Source: Paraphoma chrysanthemicola
Taxonomy: Eukaryota; Ascomycota; Dothideomycetes; Pleosporales; Phaeosphaeriaceae
Reading direction: 5' to 3'
Assembly (NCBI GenBank): GCA_020744225.1
Contig: JAGMWG010000003.1
Span: 2,436,935-2,500,934, forward strand
DNA length: 64,000 bases
Part shown: positions 45,174-57,572 of the stretch, piece after piece
How positions within the stretch are numbered: position 1 is the first letter of the stretch
Layout: each line of letters opens with the position of its first letter
The notes under the pieces: model-generated
What the model saw: only the letters and a program-made list of their open reading frames with translations
Databases searched by the model: none
Told to the model about the DNA's origin: nothing
Position numbers and translations under genes: made by a program

Positions 45174-46992
45174 ATGAAAACAAAACATTTCGTTAACGAC
45201 CCGACTGCACTGGTGGTGTCTGCACTCAGGTCCTTCCGGCTCACAAACCCAGCATTGTCTGTCGATGTCAAAAACAAGATCTTGTACGCTCCACGCGAAC
45301 GTGACCATGTATCAATCATTTCTGGTGGTGGCGCCGGTCACGAACCATCGTTCACGGGCTTCGTAGGAGAAGGCCTACTCACAGCAGCCGTTTCGGGCAC
45401 TATTTTCGCTTCGCCGTCTTCTCGACAGGTGTTGTCCGCCATTGAGAACGTCGAAGACTCCAAGGGCATATTGGTTCTGGTCATGAACTATACCGGCGAT
45501 GTTTTGAACTTTGGAGTTGCCATAGAGAAAGCCAAGGCAGCAAACGCGGCTCTCAAGATTGAGATGCTGGTTGTGGGCGACGATGTCAGTGTCGCGAGGA
45601 GCCGAGCAGGAAGAGTAGGACGAAGGGGAATTGCTGGAACTGTTTTGGTGAACAAAGTCGTTGGCGCCATGGCTTCCGCTGGCTATGGCCTTGAGGATAT
45701 AGTGCGTGTCGGCCGACTTGTAAGCAACAATCTTGGAAGTATCGGCGTGTCTCTTAGTCGGGTGCACGTGCCGGGTACTACTAAGGAAGAATCGAAAGAA
45801 AATCACCTCGCGTCAGATGAAGTCGAGCTGGGAATGGGTATACACAATGAAGCAGGGTGTGGAAGAAAAAGCGGGTCAGATGCCGAACTTCCTTCCCTTG
45901 TCAAGGATATGTTGCAGCAAATCCTCGACACGAACGACTCAGAACGAAACTTCCTCCCCAACCAAACTAGTGAGGTTGTTCTTCTGGCCAACAACCTTGG
46001 CGCTTTGAGTGTTCTGGAGCTGGGTGCCGTTGTTTCGGAAGTTGTCGACCAGCTGAGGACACTTTACGGCGTGAACGTTATCAGAGTCTATTCGGGGACC
46101 TTCATGACCAGCTTAGACGGAGCCGGATTCTCGATCAGCTTGCTCAACATGGTGGAAACGGGTGTCAAAGAGAGCCTCACCGAGCTACTCGATGCGTCTT
46201 GCAACGCCATGGGCTGGCAGGCCATCTCGAGATCTGATCTTTCAAACTCTCCACAGCCAGACGAGGGTATCGAGATGCCAGTCTCGGTGAAGAGCGAACT
46301 CGAACTCGAAAGTCGTCTTGACTGTAATTTAGAAGAAGTAACACGTCGTCTTCGAGCCGGATTAGAGTCTGTTATCGCTGCCGAGTCAGAAGTCACCAAG
46401 TACGACAGTGTCGTTGGAGACGGCGACTGCGGGACTACTTTGAAGCGAGGAGCAGAAGGTAAGCTCACAATGCTACATGAATTACACGGAAGCTGGGTTC
46501 TAACGGTTTTATCTAGGCATACTAGCTCAGCTCACGACATCACCATCAGCCAACATCGTAAACCTGCTGACAAGCATCACATCGTCGGTTGAAACCACCA
46601 TGGACGGCACATCCGGTGCCCTTTACGCCATATTCCTGAACAACCTTACCCACTACTTCAAAATTCATGCACAAGAAGCTACATCCGTCAACGTAAAGTT
46701 CTGGAGCAGCGCCCTAGACGCAGCGGTCATTTCGCTACAGAAGTACACACCAGCAACTGCTGGCGATAGGACGCTCATGGACGCCCTAATCCCGTTCATT
46801 ACAACATTGCGCTCAGCGAGTCTACAAGAGGCATCGGAAGCTGCCAGAAAAGGCGCGGATAAGACAAAGTTCATGCGGCCGGGCCTGGGACGGTCCGTGT
46901 ACATTGGTAATGAGGAAAGCTGGCTTGGCAAGATTCCCGATCCAGGCGCCTGGGGCCTTAGTAAATTCTTCGAGGGGCTTTATCAAGGCTGA
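45174..46992 (+). CDS. Dihydroxyacetone kinase
   Basis: Two exons, 45174-46458 and 46517-46992 (58-nt intron), 586 aa, the usual length for single-chain ATP-dependent kinases. The DhaK domain shows SIISGGGAGHEPSFTGFVGEGLL and the substrate-anchoring histidine in GVSLSRVHVPGTT. The DhaL domain from about residue 390 shows DSVVGDGDCGTTLKRGAEG (Mg/ATP Asp motif) and ETTMDGTSGALYAIFL, and ends GLSKFFEGLYQG. It phosphorylates dihydroxyacetone to dihydroxyacetone phosphate for glycolysis, and also glyceraldehyde in some homologues. No targeting signal. Its neighbour dihydroxyacetone synthase supplies the substrate; glycerol dehydrogenation is the other known source. Confidence 0.92.
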
Positions 46993-48432
46993 AGGTTGGA
47001 ATACACGTAATTCATGCGCAGCTTAATTTGTTCTTGAATAGCATCGTTTTCATAACCTGTACTGCTTTACCAGTAGCCTTGAAACGAAGCGCCGCGGGTA
47101 CTCCATCTGTGAGATGTGAGACGGCTGATGTGATTTGTTCGTTGAGTTTCGTTCTTTGAGATCATTTCTCTTAGTGCCATTTTGCATCACTGTGATCATT
47201 TGCACCGGTATCTGAACATTCCAGACGAGGCTGGATTTAAACCCTTCATTCCATCAAGATTCGGAACGCGTGCCGTGATAATGATGAAGGATGCGAGCTC
47301 AATGGACAAGTGCCTAGAAGGAGGTTGACGGGTCTCCGTGCGCAGGATATCGACATCTCAAAGGAGTACATGGCCAAAATTGAAGACAAACTCAACCGGT
47401 CCGGGGATGGTGCAGTTCATCATGCTATGGCTTTCGATTTAATACTTTTTCCCAGGCGGGCCTATTCCAACTGACAATGAATTCGACGATATCATCAAGA
47501 TTTGACGACAGATCAACGAGCTTTGGATCAAATTCAAGGACAAAACGGATCCGCAAGTGACATGGGCGCAAGCGACTGACCTTCAAGCGGCGCTGCGACG
47601 CGTGATCTGCCCAATGCCAAACAACACCGGTGGTTAAAATCGGATGGTAGGTAGCCTTGTTTTCATTGACTTTTGGGCGCGATGGTCGTACTGCGGGAAT
47701 AGCTAGCTTAACATAGAGCAGAACATGGCTAGAGTGCTTACAAGCTCCACGCGCGCGAGCATACAATAGATTAAAATGCAACCCTTTACTGAAAACCGTG
47801 TCAGATCGTCCTTGAAGGGTAGCATTATAGGGACGAGTTTTGCGAGGGTGGGGTCCGATTGGGCTAGGATTTGCGGCGGCAATGCGAGCGCGGCGGCCAG
47901 GCATTGCCAAAAATTTTGACGTGGCGGATCAGAAGGCAAAAGAAGCGAATGTGCCATTACACAAGCATTGCTTCACGCGCGAAGATGCCTACTCAGGTAT
48001 GGCGACACGGAATGCCCCTGCATTCCAAAACTAAACCTAACTCCCATGGGATGAAGGGATTAAGTCTGTTTCCCTTTGCAACACGAACAACGTGCACTGG
48101 CCACCCGAGTAAATCCCCTTTGCATCCTTCTAATCAAAGGGGATAAGGTCGTAACGTGCGTCTTTTTGCCCCCAAATCCACGGGATTGTGCAGTGGACTA
48201 CGACGAATCGAACCGTATGCTTGGATTCTTAGTGCGGCTCTTGCTTCCTGCTATGCGGGCGCAGATGTCGTCGTCGATGAGGTTTTGGTGAGGCAGGCCC
48301 GTGCAAGCAGCGAACGCCCCTATCACCACTACATCACATCATGTACCCAATCAGAGACCAGGGGGACGCCGGCAGTAATTTGCAGCAAGATAGGGATGAG
48401 CAGGAAGAAGGATTCGAGAGACGGAAGGAGAA

Positions 48433-48435
<3 letters not shown>
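46993..48435. other. Intergenic, transition to subtelomere
   Basis: No supported gene. Around 47230-47640 (+) discontinuous frames (for example GGPIPTDNEFDDI, then NELWIKFKDKTD and QATDLQAALRRVICPMPN) look like a decayed coding sequence of unknown family. A 161-codon antisense frame (47425-47910) overlaps it and is not supported. Confidence 0.35.

Positions 48436-48464
<29 letters not shown>
48436..48464. repeat. (GA)n microsatellite
   Basis: About 14 uninterrupted GA units. Directly to its right the sequence changes to TA/TAG-rich RIP-mutated composition, so it marks the inner edge of the subtelomeric block. Confidence 0.9.
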
Positions 48465-48470
<6 letters not shown>

Positions 48471-48549
48471 AAATAAGAAAAGCGTAGTGTACCGCTACTA
48501 TCTACTTACTACTTGCTACTAGTTCACTACGAGCAATAGACTACTTTAA

Positions 48550-49400
48550 CGCTATGTTTATCCATGTCCTAAGGTGCTATATCATAGTTTGCAGGGAGTG
48601 TAGTATAGGGTTAGTAAAAGCCTGCCTCAAGACGCATATCGACGCCTATTATAAACATTTACTAGTACCGGTACGTAAGGCTGTCGTCGAGGCCGCGTAA
48701 GACATAGAGGATTTAGCAGAGAGCAAAGGAGACGTAGTATATCCTGCCCCTAAATCAGAACTAGTCCTAGGTTTAGCAGTACAGCGCGACGGATAGATAT
48801 ATACTGTAAGTAAAGCCGACGAGTTACTATGTAGGTAGGTGTTCTAATAAGTTAAGGACATACAAAAGTATTGCCGTAAGCACTATTAATAGGTTAGTAT
48901 AAGAAAATAGGGCTAAGTGCAGCTAGGGCATAAGGAGAGCGAGGCAGACCTAATATAGGTTAGAGGTATATATTACTAGAAGTTTAACCGCGTAGGAAGG
49001 CTAGGTCGCTTATTCCTAGTTAATACTATAGCTAACAGAGAGTAGGTAAGAGAAGTAGAGGAGGAGGAAGAGGAGGTAGAAGATATAACGATTAAATAGT
49101 AACTAGAGGCGAGCTTTAGAGAGACTGCTAAGATATTAGAAGAGGTAGACAGAGAGGCTAACGCCTAGATAAAGCTAGATAACAACTAGTATATTACCTA
49201 CGCGTAGTTAAACAGAGTAGGGTAGGCTTACTATTTAGTAGGCTTAAACTGCAACTAGTTATTAGCGTAGATCTAACGACCTAAAAAGAGTAAGAAGGCG
49301 TTAGCTAGAGTATATTAGGCGGTCTAGACAGTAATTTAGAAGGCGTAGTAGGTTTCTACGCCTAACTAAAACAACGCAACCATTTAGGCCTAACAAATAT
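48550..49400 (+). pseudogene. OrsD-type zinc-finger relic, RIP-mutated
   Basis: One frame carries the OrsD pattern despite many TAG codons: YIIVCRECSIGLVKACLKTHID (CxxC...H finger), VVYPAPKSELVLGLAVQRDG-stop (Trp expected), IQKYCRKHY, VSIRK, then a Glu-rich tract EVEEEEEEVEDITIK and RETAKILEEVDREANA. Stops are almost all TAG at positions where Gln or Trp would be natural. The same domain opens the two helicase-type modules further right, so this is the N-terminal piece of a third module, or of a related OrsD gene. No helicase part follows before 50 kb. Confidence 0.55.
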
Positions 49401-49404
49401 AAGG

Positions 49405-50059
49405 CGAGAGGTAAGACCTTATCTTTGCTTAAACTCTAACATGAATTCCACGATGAACTGCACTGTCGTTCATCGCTTTCGCTAGCAAAATTTTAGCGCC
49501 CGCACAGACAGTCGAGTAAAGTTCATCACTTTTTCAGAGTGTGGTTCTTCGCTGTTCTAGTAGTCAGAGATAGATGCATTTCTCGCACAGCCTGTAGCAC
49601 GTAGATTTAAACTATGATCTGCAATTTCTAGTATAAGTAAGGATAGTAAGTGCGAGATGCAGGCTAACAAAGTTTGTATATAGTAGTTAGGGAGGCCTGC
49701 GCACAACTCTTCGCGAACATCAAAACATAGACATAGCTAAGAGGCTACCATTACACCTATACCTTACAACAAGAAACATTGTAAAGAGATATCAAGACTA
49801 TTTCAAAACGATTTAGGACCGCAATGCTACTGTCTAATTCTGCCTACAAGAAGTGTAAGCAGAAGGAAAAAAACCCCTCTACTACTAAAAGTAAAATTAG
49901 TTAACCTTAAACGTAGAACAAGCGTAGCTGTACATATATCACAGGACACAAAGAACTAAAATACCGTCGTGCGTAGCAAGTACAGTAGCGTTCCAAGAGT
50001 AGAACTAACCCTGTCGTGTTAAGTATAGTACAAGAGAAAATTCAGTCAAGAATAATTTC
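49405..50059. other. Subtelomeric spacer, RIP-mutated
   Basis: TA-rich, no frame followed. At 49384-49404 it starts with taggcctaacaaatataagg, nearly identical to the core of the 28-bp repeat at 57.6 kb. Confidence 0.4.
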
Positions 50060-53000
50060 TCTTCTTACATAGACGTGTACATTCAAAAGTAGATTCCCAG
50101 CCTTTACACTATAGACATCTTTACAGAGTTATTCAAGCACCAATACGAGCTGCAGGTACTTATCTGTCAGCCCTGTGCCGTAGCAATACCGCCTGCGCAG
50201 GTTGCTACCCATCTTAAGACACGCCACCCCAAGGTACCAGTCCTATCACGCAAGGATGTTGCCGCAGTTGTTCACACTCTGCCTAACTTAGCATAGAACC
50301 CACACAACGTACGCATCCCAAAGCCAGCTAAAGATTGTATTCCACACCTACACCATCTTAACAATGGATTCGTATACACATTTCCTGCGTGTAGATATAC
50401 ATGCACGACGCCGCAGAAGATACGTGCCCATTACTCTGCCAAACATGGCTGGGTAAGTAACCAGCGACGTAGAGGCAATATAAGGAAGATAAAAACGCAG
50501 CCTACGAACCAGATGTAGCAAGATAGCCAGACTTACCAGCGGATATTTCGAGCAGTTAGCTAGCCAGCGTACATAGCTATCAGGTTCCGCCCACCAGCAT
50601 CACAACGAACAGACATTGCGCAGAGAGTTCTCTCTAGCTAGCAGAGCAACCAGAAGAAACGACAGACACTCCAAGCGCAGCAAGTTATCAGAGAAAGCCA
50701 CCGTGTCAAGGCAGACGTATAGCTAGAGCTAACAGCATAGGTGCCCCATCTCAAAGGCTGCTCAAGAACGTCCCTGCTCGAGGCTCAAGAGCTACCCAAG
50801 GCCAGCAAGAAACACGAGTTAAACGTCGCCTACAGGGCTATGCAGCAGGTAATACACAAGGCTTTCTAAAGCTGCCGCTTTAAGGTAGTAGGACGACACA
50901 CGTTAGAGCTCATTAAACAGCGCGAGACGGGTACACCATCAAACAAAAAGCCCTTCTATGCTAGACAGCGCGTCCAGACAATCAAGAGATACAGCCTAAA
51001 GTTACTACGCGTATTCTACTACCTATGACGCACACATAGCTGTACAGAGCAGCCGCCGTACAAGCTAAATAGCCTCCAACAAGCGGCTCTATCACAGGCA
51101 CAGCAGAGTGTGAGCCAAGAGAGCAATACCATAGAGGTAGAAAAGTATTACTTGCAGTTCTAGATGTAGTTACTAGATCATACGCTACTTGCCAATGAAC
51201 ACAAAAGCAGTTTACTAAGTAGAGTTGCAGTGCTAGGTCTTAAACCTAGCTACCATAGAGGAGGGTAGGTGCCTGCACACGAGTTCTCTTCGACACTTTC
51301 AGCTCTCATCACCACGTCTAAGGCTCTAGTTGTGTACTATGCCTACTGCCAACAGAAACAGGCAATACTAGCTAGGCTAGACTCCGCGCCCATAACAAGT
51401 AAGCTAGTAAGTAAAATAGCCGCACAATTTATAATGCTATCAGACTTCAATAACAGTGCGACCCCCATGAACCGCCTACTCCGTCTCAGAGCATTAGCAA
51501 GAGCAGAGTCCAAGTGTCGTAATGCGGATAGCGTTCTATCATAGAACAGCGATACGCTCCTAATCAACCAGCAGAGCTTCTCGCTAGACGACTTGCGCTC
51601 AACAGTCAAGAGCCTGTACGAGACAGCAAGACTGCAGCTGCTAAAAGATGTACTATTACTAGATCTAGACGTGCAAGATCAGGTGCAGACGGGCACGACT
51701 ATACTCCCAGAACTTGCCCTAGATAAGATCGTGGACCAACCAGCCGAGATGTCGACTAGGTACAGCTTCCTAAACCATCCAGATAACAACATGAAGTCGT
51801 AGCAGACGTAGCTGCTGTATAGAGTCGTAGAAGAACCAGCCTTGCGAGACAGGTTCATACGCAGCATAGATGCAACGCAACAGCCCCCACGCACAATATA
51901 GCACGATGCAGCTATAGCTGCGTACATAAAGGCCGTACGTCGCTTCAAGAAGGCTCTCTTTGCGCTAGTTCATCTGTCGGCTAGTGGACTAGCTTGTGAG
52001 ACAGAAATTACGTCAATCCAGTACGAGAACAGTGCAGAGGGTGTTGGGCACTAAGAGGTGTTTATAGAAGGCAGTCTTGTATCGTTTGTAACTACGTATC
52101 ACAAGGGCTACGACTTTACTAAGAAAGTCAAGACTATCCATCGCTATGTACCTTGCGAGGTAGGTAAGCTGGTGGTGTACTTCCTTGGGTTAGGTCAGCC
52201 ATTTGTCGACGACCTCCAGATGATGCACCATGACGTGGAGGACCAGACTACCTTTCTCTAGGAGCTAGCGCTAGAAGAGCAGGAGGAAGACAGCAAGGAC
52301 GAAGACGACGTCAATAAAGAAGAGGTAGATACTAGCAGAGAGTGCGGAGACGATAACACGAGGTAGATGCCTGCGAATCTAGATAGATACTAGAGTACAG
52401 ACCGCATTCGACGCGTGCTGAAGGAGCAGACATTCCAGTACATAGCGGCTTCGCTTAGCACCAAGTCATAGCGACACGCCTATCCAGCAATCCACCAGAA
52501 GTTAGCCAACAATAGCCAGGCACGCGACTAGCTCGACGTGCTCTACTTTAACTAAGAGCCAGATAAAGACAACGCGCGAGCACAGCAGTCAGGCCACTCT
52601 GCTCAGACAGAAGAAGAGAACTACAGCCGCAGTCTTACCGAGTCGCCATTTCAGACCATAGGAGAGCAGGCCAAGTTTCGGCAGGTAAGTATAGATTAGC
52701 ATCACATCCTCCAGTTTACGTCAGCGCTCGAGGGAAATCAGCCCTACCATGAACACTATGCCGAGGTAATAGCGCATCAGAAGAAGCAAGCTCAAGAGCG
52801 ATAGTCGTCCTTAGCTATACTAGACCTAAAGCCCGAGTTCAAGCAGATAGCAGGCCATCCCAACGCCGAGTATCGCAGCCAACAGCAGGAAAGCCTGCAT
52901 GCAATCATGCAGCACAGTCTCCGTCTGCTAGTAGTAATGGCCACAGGTAGTAGGAAGAGCATGTTGTTTATGCTGCCAGCGTCAGTGTCCTCTAGCAGCG

Positions 53001-54660
53001 TAACAATCATTATCGTCCCGCTCAATTTTCTGCAGGACGACATGCTCAACCGCTGCGACCAGCTCAGCATCCCAAGTGCCAAATGGGATAGCCGCCGTCC
53101 GCCGTACTAGGCTAGGATCATATTCACAACGCCAGAGAGTGCAGCCACTAAGTCCTTTAGCCGCTTTCTTGATAAGAAGCGTATGCTTAGGCAACTAGAC
53201 CAGATTGTCATCGACGAATGCCACACCATGCTTAAGTCCAGCGATCAGTAGCAGCCAGACGTACTAAGACTATCAGAAATAACAGGCAAAGGCACACAGC
53301 TTATGTACTTAACAGCCACGCTCCCACCTGTGCTACAGCCGGCCTTCCTAGACGTTGCAGGTCTCGACAGGCGGGAGCTTAACGTTATCCGCGAGCAGTC
53401 GACCACGCAGCCAAACATTGCATACTAGGTCCAGGAGTACACACGAGGCGAACTAGACGCAGCGCTCGTTCCTCTCGTAGCAGCTAAGCGGGCAGCATAT
53501 AGCTTAGAGGCCCAGATTCTAGTTTATTATCTTACGGTTGCAGAGACGAAGCGCCTAAGTAAGGTGTTACAGTGCCCAGCGTACTACCACGAGATGGCAA
53601 CAGACGAGGAGAAGTCCTACATAGTCCAGGGCTTCACCGCCAGCGCAGAGAAGCTGTGCACTGCGACGACAATCCTCTCACTCAGTGTTCATGCCCCTAG
53701 CGTGCAGGTAGTAATCCACGTCCAGATGTGTAACCTGCTGCTTAACTTAGTGCAGGAGAGCAGCCAGGCAGAGAGAGAAGGCAATGCGAGCGAATCCATC
53801 GTGCTGCAAGCATGCTCACAGCAGAGTGTCAAGCGCGTCCCATAGCTGGGCTACCAGCTAGAGCAGAGGGCCAAGGACTATCTCAACAGAACAACGTGTC
53901 GACGCATCGCCATTAATAGGTACATGGACGGCCGCACCAACCAACGGCATTGCAAGGTAGGCGAGGCGCAGTGCGACGTGTGCGAAGGAGCCCCTCGCGG
54001 CACGAAGAGACAGATAGAACACGAGCGGCCACCGACCGTGCCAGGTGTAGACAATAGCGAACGGCGCAAGCTAGAGCAGGCTCAGCGTATACAAGAACAG
54101 GCCACAGAGCTCAGACAGCGCAGAAAGACGGAGCTTATTGCGTACGAGCTAGAGCAACTAGAGCGAAACTTACAGCGCTAGGCAGATGCATGTACTATCT
54201 GCATGGCAGTAGAGGGCACGACTAAGCGTTATAGCTAGGAGGCATATCCAGCAGCATGCAAGGAGCAGATCGCGGCCATGAAAGCAAGCTACCGCGAGCT
54301 GTATAGAGTAAAATGGGCGCCCTTTGCAAGATGCAATTACTGCTGCACGCCGCAGGCTGTCTGCAATAAGTAAGCAGAGAATACAGGTACGCAGGGAGGA
54401 TACAAGTCGCTTAGCAGGCAGGTTCCCTGCCAATTTAATAGCGTGCTGCCGCAAGCTGTTGCTGCGCTGCTTGCGTTTAAGAGGTCAGTGTATCACCCGT
54501 AGCTTAAGAAGCAGATACAAGTAGCGAAGGTACTTAATAAGAGCGTAGAAGCACGCCAGCGTCAGTAGCTAAGGCAGAAGATACAGATAAGCCAGCGAAA
54601 TGCAAGCCAGATAAGCAGTTTGCTGTACGCGTAAGAAGAGAGCCTTATACAGAAGTGTAG
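50060..54660 (+). pseudogene. Telomere-linked helicase (OrsD + RecQ-like) relic, heavily RIP-mutated
   Basis: The order of domains can be followed through many in-frame stops, mostly TAG. At 50120-50450 are OrsD fingers (VLICQPCAVAIPPAQVATHL; YTFPACRYTCTTPQKIRAHYSAKHGW). Around 51-52.3 kb is a long middle region. The helicase core includes LLVVMATGSRKSMLFMLPA at 52920-52980 (Walker A with Gly changed to Arg), IVIDECHTML near 53205, YLTATLPPVLQPAFL near 53310, and ILVYYLTVAETKRL...YYHEMATDEEKS near 53520. A Cys-containing C-terminal region (CKVGEAQCDVCEGAPRGTKR) follows near 53950. It is a different subfamily from the terminal copy (only motif-level similarity by eye) but has the same orientation. 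The mutated Walker A and stops make it dead. Confidence 0.75.
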
Positions 54661-55627
54661 CAGACAAGAGCTGTAGTAGGATATTAGCCTATTATAGGCT
54701 CATAACGTTAGTTCCAGAGAAATAATATGCGAGGGAGCGATACATCTACACCTCAACACAAACCCTGTACTTTTACACCTAAGCACGCCGTCTAAGCGCC
54801 AAGAATAGACGCGACAAGGCCTTAACAGGTAATTAAGTCCCACGAAGTAAGATAGTTCATATTGTTATTATCCCATAATGCTGCCTCAGTCAGCTCAGCA
54901 GCCATTAGAGTCGATCGAAGTGATATTAATACGCACGCAGCGCGCTTCCGAGTAAGAATCTTACCTGTTTACAAGTAAAGCAATATTCCGTTATTACTGC
55001 TGCCTGCTATCGTAAGGCTAACGTAGCTGCGTCTAGGTACTCCAGGTAAGAGTGTTTAGTGTAGGCACACTTCACCGTCTCAAGCTTTTCTATTTGCAAG
55101 TAAGAGCACTCCGAGCCAACCTCAGTCCGCGCACATAGAGTACTTAACCTCTTATTATACTTCTCATCAAGCTCCATCAGCTCCTTACAACAGGCCGCCG
55201 CCTTATTGTGAACATGTCCGCCCGCTTTACCCTTTCCCCGCCTCTAGCTTCTAAGGCCGGCACTCTAGTACAGTTTCGCACCTCGCCCTACACCAAGTCC
55301 CCAGGCTCCCACATCATCCTGGAAATCAGGAACAACCAGCCCGTTGTCCCTCTCCCAAGTAGAGCATCCACGTTCAGCAAGTCCGTCGTCCTCACTCTCT
55401 AGACCTGCCCCAATCGATTGTAGGTCTGCTACTAATAGCAAGAAGCTGTCCAAGAAATACCCTATACTGTCACTAATATCGTTAAATCAAGAAGAAAACG
55501 CTAGCAACAAGAAGAAGAGCTATACCAATGCCACCTAACCGTACTCTTCTTGTAGTAGTATTAGAACTTATTTGTTTCAATCTACCCTCTACTAACACGA
55601 ATAAAAGATAGCAAACACAAGCCAGAC
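54661..55627. other. Subtelomeric spacer, RIP-mutated
   Basis: TA-rich sequence. A short plus-strand stretch near 55208-55400 (KAGTLVQFRTSPYTKSPG) has better coding look but no recognised family. Confidence 0.35.
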
Positions 55628-56413
55628 TTATACGTTGCGTTCAGCTAAATCTTGCGCAAAGTAAGCAGCAAGTGCGCCATTCTCTACTAGTTCTGCGACA
55701 ACCCTATCCCCAACAAAGCTGTCCTGTATCCGTCTTTCAAATCGTTCCCGACTCCTATTCCAGTAGAATATATCCCCTAGTGCGCTAGCAAACAACCACC
55801 TTACCTATACCCTGCTAGGGCAATCTTGCGTACACTCTAAGTCAGGAGCCGCGTTCAGAACGACTAGCACTTCGTTGACAGAAGTAAACCATATCAGAAG
55901 TTCTGCTAAAGCCCCCCTATTAATCTCCTAGCGCAGTGTTGCCTCTAACATTGCCATACTAGAAATTGTCGACCAATAACTAAATACCTAGCTGCCTACG
56001 TCAGGTTCTGCTATGCGCAAGTACACATCGTTAATTATGTCTAACACTTAGTTAGATTTAATGTAGAGTGCATCTGCATTCGGATCAAAGTTGTGCGTAA
56101 AGACAGAATCTTAACAGCAACAGGCTGTAGCCGTAAGGCCTAGTCTGCAGATATAGGCCTGTGCAAGACTAGAAGCCTCGCGATTAACAAGTATTAATAG
56201 TAGCTTGAAGGATATCTAGAGCCGTTCGTGTTCAAATATAAGATCTAGATCAGGTTCTGCGCCATACGCCTGCCAACATCCAGGCTAGTAGGATATTAGC
56301 GCTAGCTCTATTTTGTCAGGTAGGGCGTGCCTCTATATATTATTCCAGAGTTCGCTAGGTAGGGTTAGAAAGCGAGAGAAAAGAGAAAACTCTACTAATG
56401 TTGTCTTTGCCAT
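55628..56413 (-). pseudogene. 2EXR-domain protein gene, RIP-mutated
   Basis: The minus strand from ATG 56413 to TAA 55628 is a single 262-codon frame interrupted by about nine stops, nearly all TAG. It starts MAKTTLVEFSLFSRFLTLPS, then ELWNNI-stop-RHALPDKIE. This is the 2EXR signature (F.LFP.LP.ELR..IWR.ALP) with the Trp codon changed to TAG. Later segments (ILVNREASSLAQAYICRLGL; FDPNADALYIKSN; FLAERNV-like end) also fit the family's length and order. 2EXR proteins are abundant in Dothideomycetes and other Pezizomycotina; function unknown. Confidence 0.6.
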
Positions 56414-56738
56414 AGTGTGTTATGCAATAAGCAAGGACGTAGAAGTAGCAAAGTGCGCTAAATAGGTAGTAGCGTTAGAGTTAAGTAAAGGCTAGTTTGT
56501 TGTCCACAAGAGCGCTGTAGAAGAAGAATTAGAGTAGCAGAGTAAATGTATAGACTAGAAAAAGAAAGCGTCAGCCCTAGCGCGGCTGTCAGACACTAGA
56601 TTCCCTACTATTTGCGTTATAACATAGCAGAATAAAGTTTAGGTAACTGTGCGCCGTACATAAAGTTGCCTATCTAGTAGTTCGGCCTTTTGTAAAAGTT
56701 AGCGCTTATAGATTGCAGCTGCACAGCCTACTAGTAGC

Positions 56739-57000
56739 ACAGGTTTCGATTGTACGTACGAGAATTCTCAACCCAGGAGCAATCTAGCGCAGTACTGCTG
56801 CCAGCCTACGAACAGCACAGGTTTCGATTGTACGCACGAGGATTCTCAACCCAGAAGCAATCTAGCGCAGTACTGCTGCCAGCCTACGAACAGCACAGGT
56901 TTCAATTATACGCACGAGAATTCTCGACCCAGAAGCAATCTAGCGCAGTATTACTATCAGCCTACGAACGGCACGGGTTTCGATTGTAGACACGACAATT
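56739..57000 (+). repeat. 78-bp tandem repeat, about 3.3 copies
   Basis: Unit starts agcacaggtttcgattgtac and recurs every 78 bp. Being a multiple of three, it stays open and would encode a 26-residue repeat with core STQKQSSAVLLPAYEQHRF. The third copy has three or four changes toward TA. Whether it is translated is unknown. Confidence 0.85.
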
Positions 57001-57572
57001 ACCAACGCTATTCATCTTGTACACTGCACTGTTCATACGGCGTATTAGTACTATATATCTATAGGTAAGCCTTTTAGTATAAGTCTCTTGCTAATTCTAA
57101 GAGCCGAGACTTAACTTAACCTCTCCTACTTCACGTACTCTTAAACAAGCACAACTTTTCGCAAATTCTGCCCATAAATCTAACGCCTTCGCACCTCTCT
57201 TCAAGTGCATTTAATTATCTTCTACCTAAGGTATTACACCCTTCAGTACCGCTGTACTGTACCCCAGTTACCCTTTCCGCTCAGCAACGCTATCTCTAGT
57301 TCAGTTATCAACTCAACTCCCTCGCTACTTATAGCCATAGTCCAATTTACCTCCTACGCCTTTACAGCCCTCTGCTTAGTCAGCCAAGCCGTGCTTGCAG
57401 CAGATACATATAGTCTTACCTACTCTTGTCCCTATAGAGGGGAGTTAGGCAGAGAGAACAGTCAAAATACTAAGGCGGCTGGAAGAGTTTCCCAGACTAC
57501 TAGCGATCGTATCTTAAGCGATATGGAAACGTAGTCCAGTAGAGAGTACACAGCCAAGTTAGCCAAATATAG

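Noticed and set aside
47425..47910. 161-codon minus-strand frame
   Set aside because: No family features and overlaps a plus-strand remnant with better coding look.
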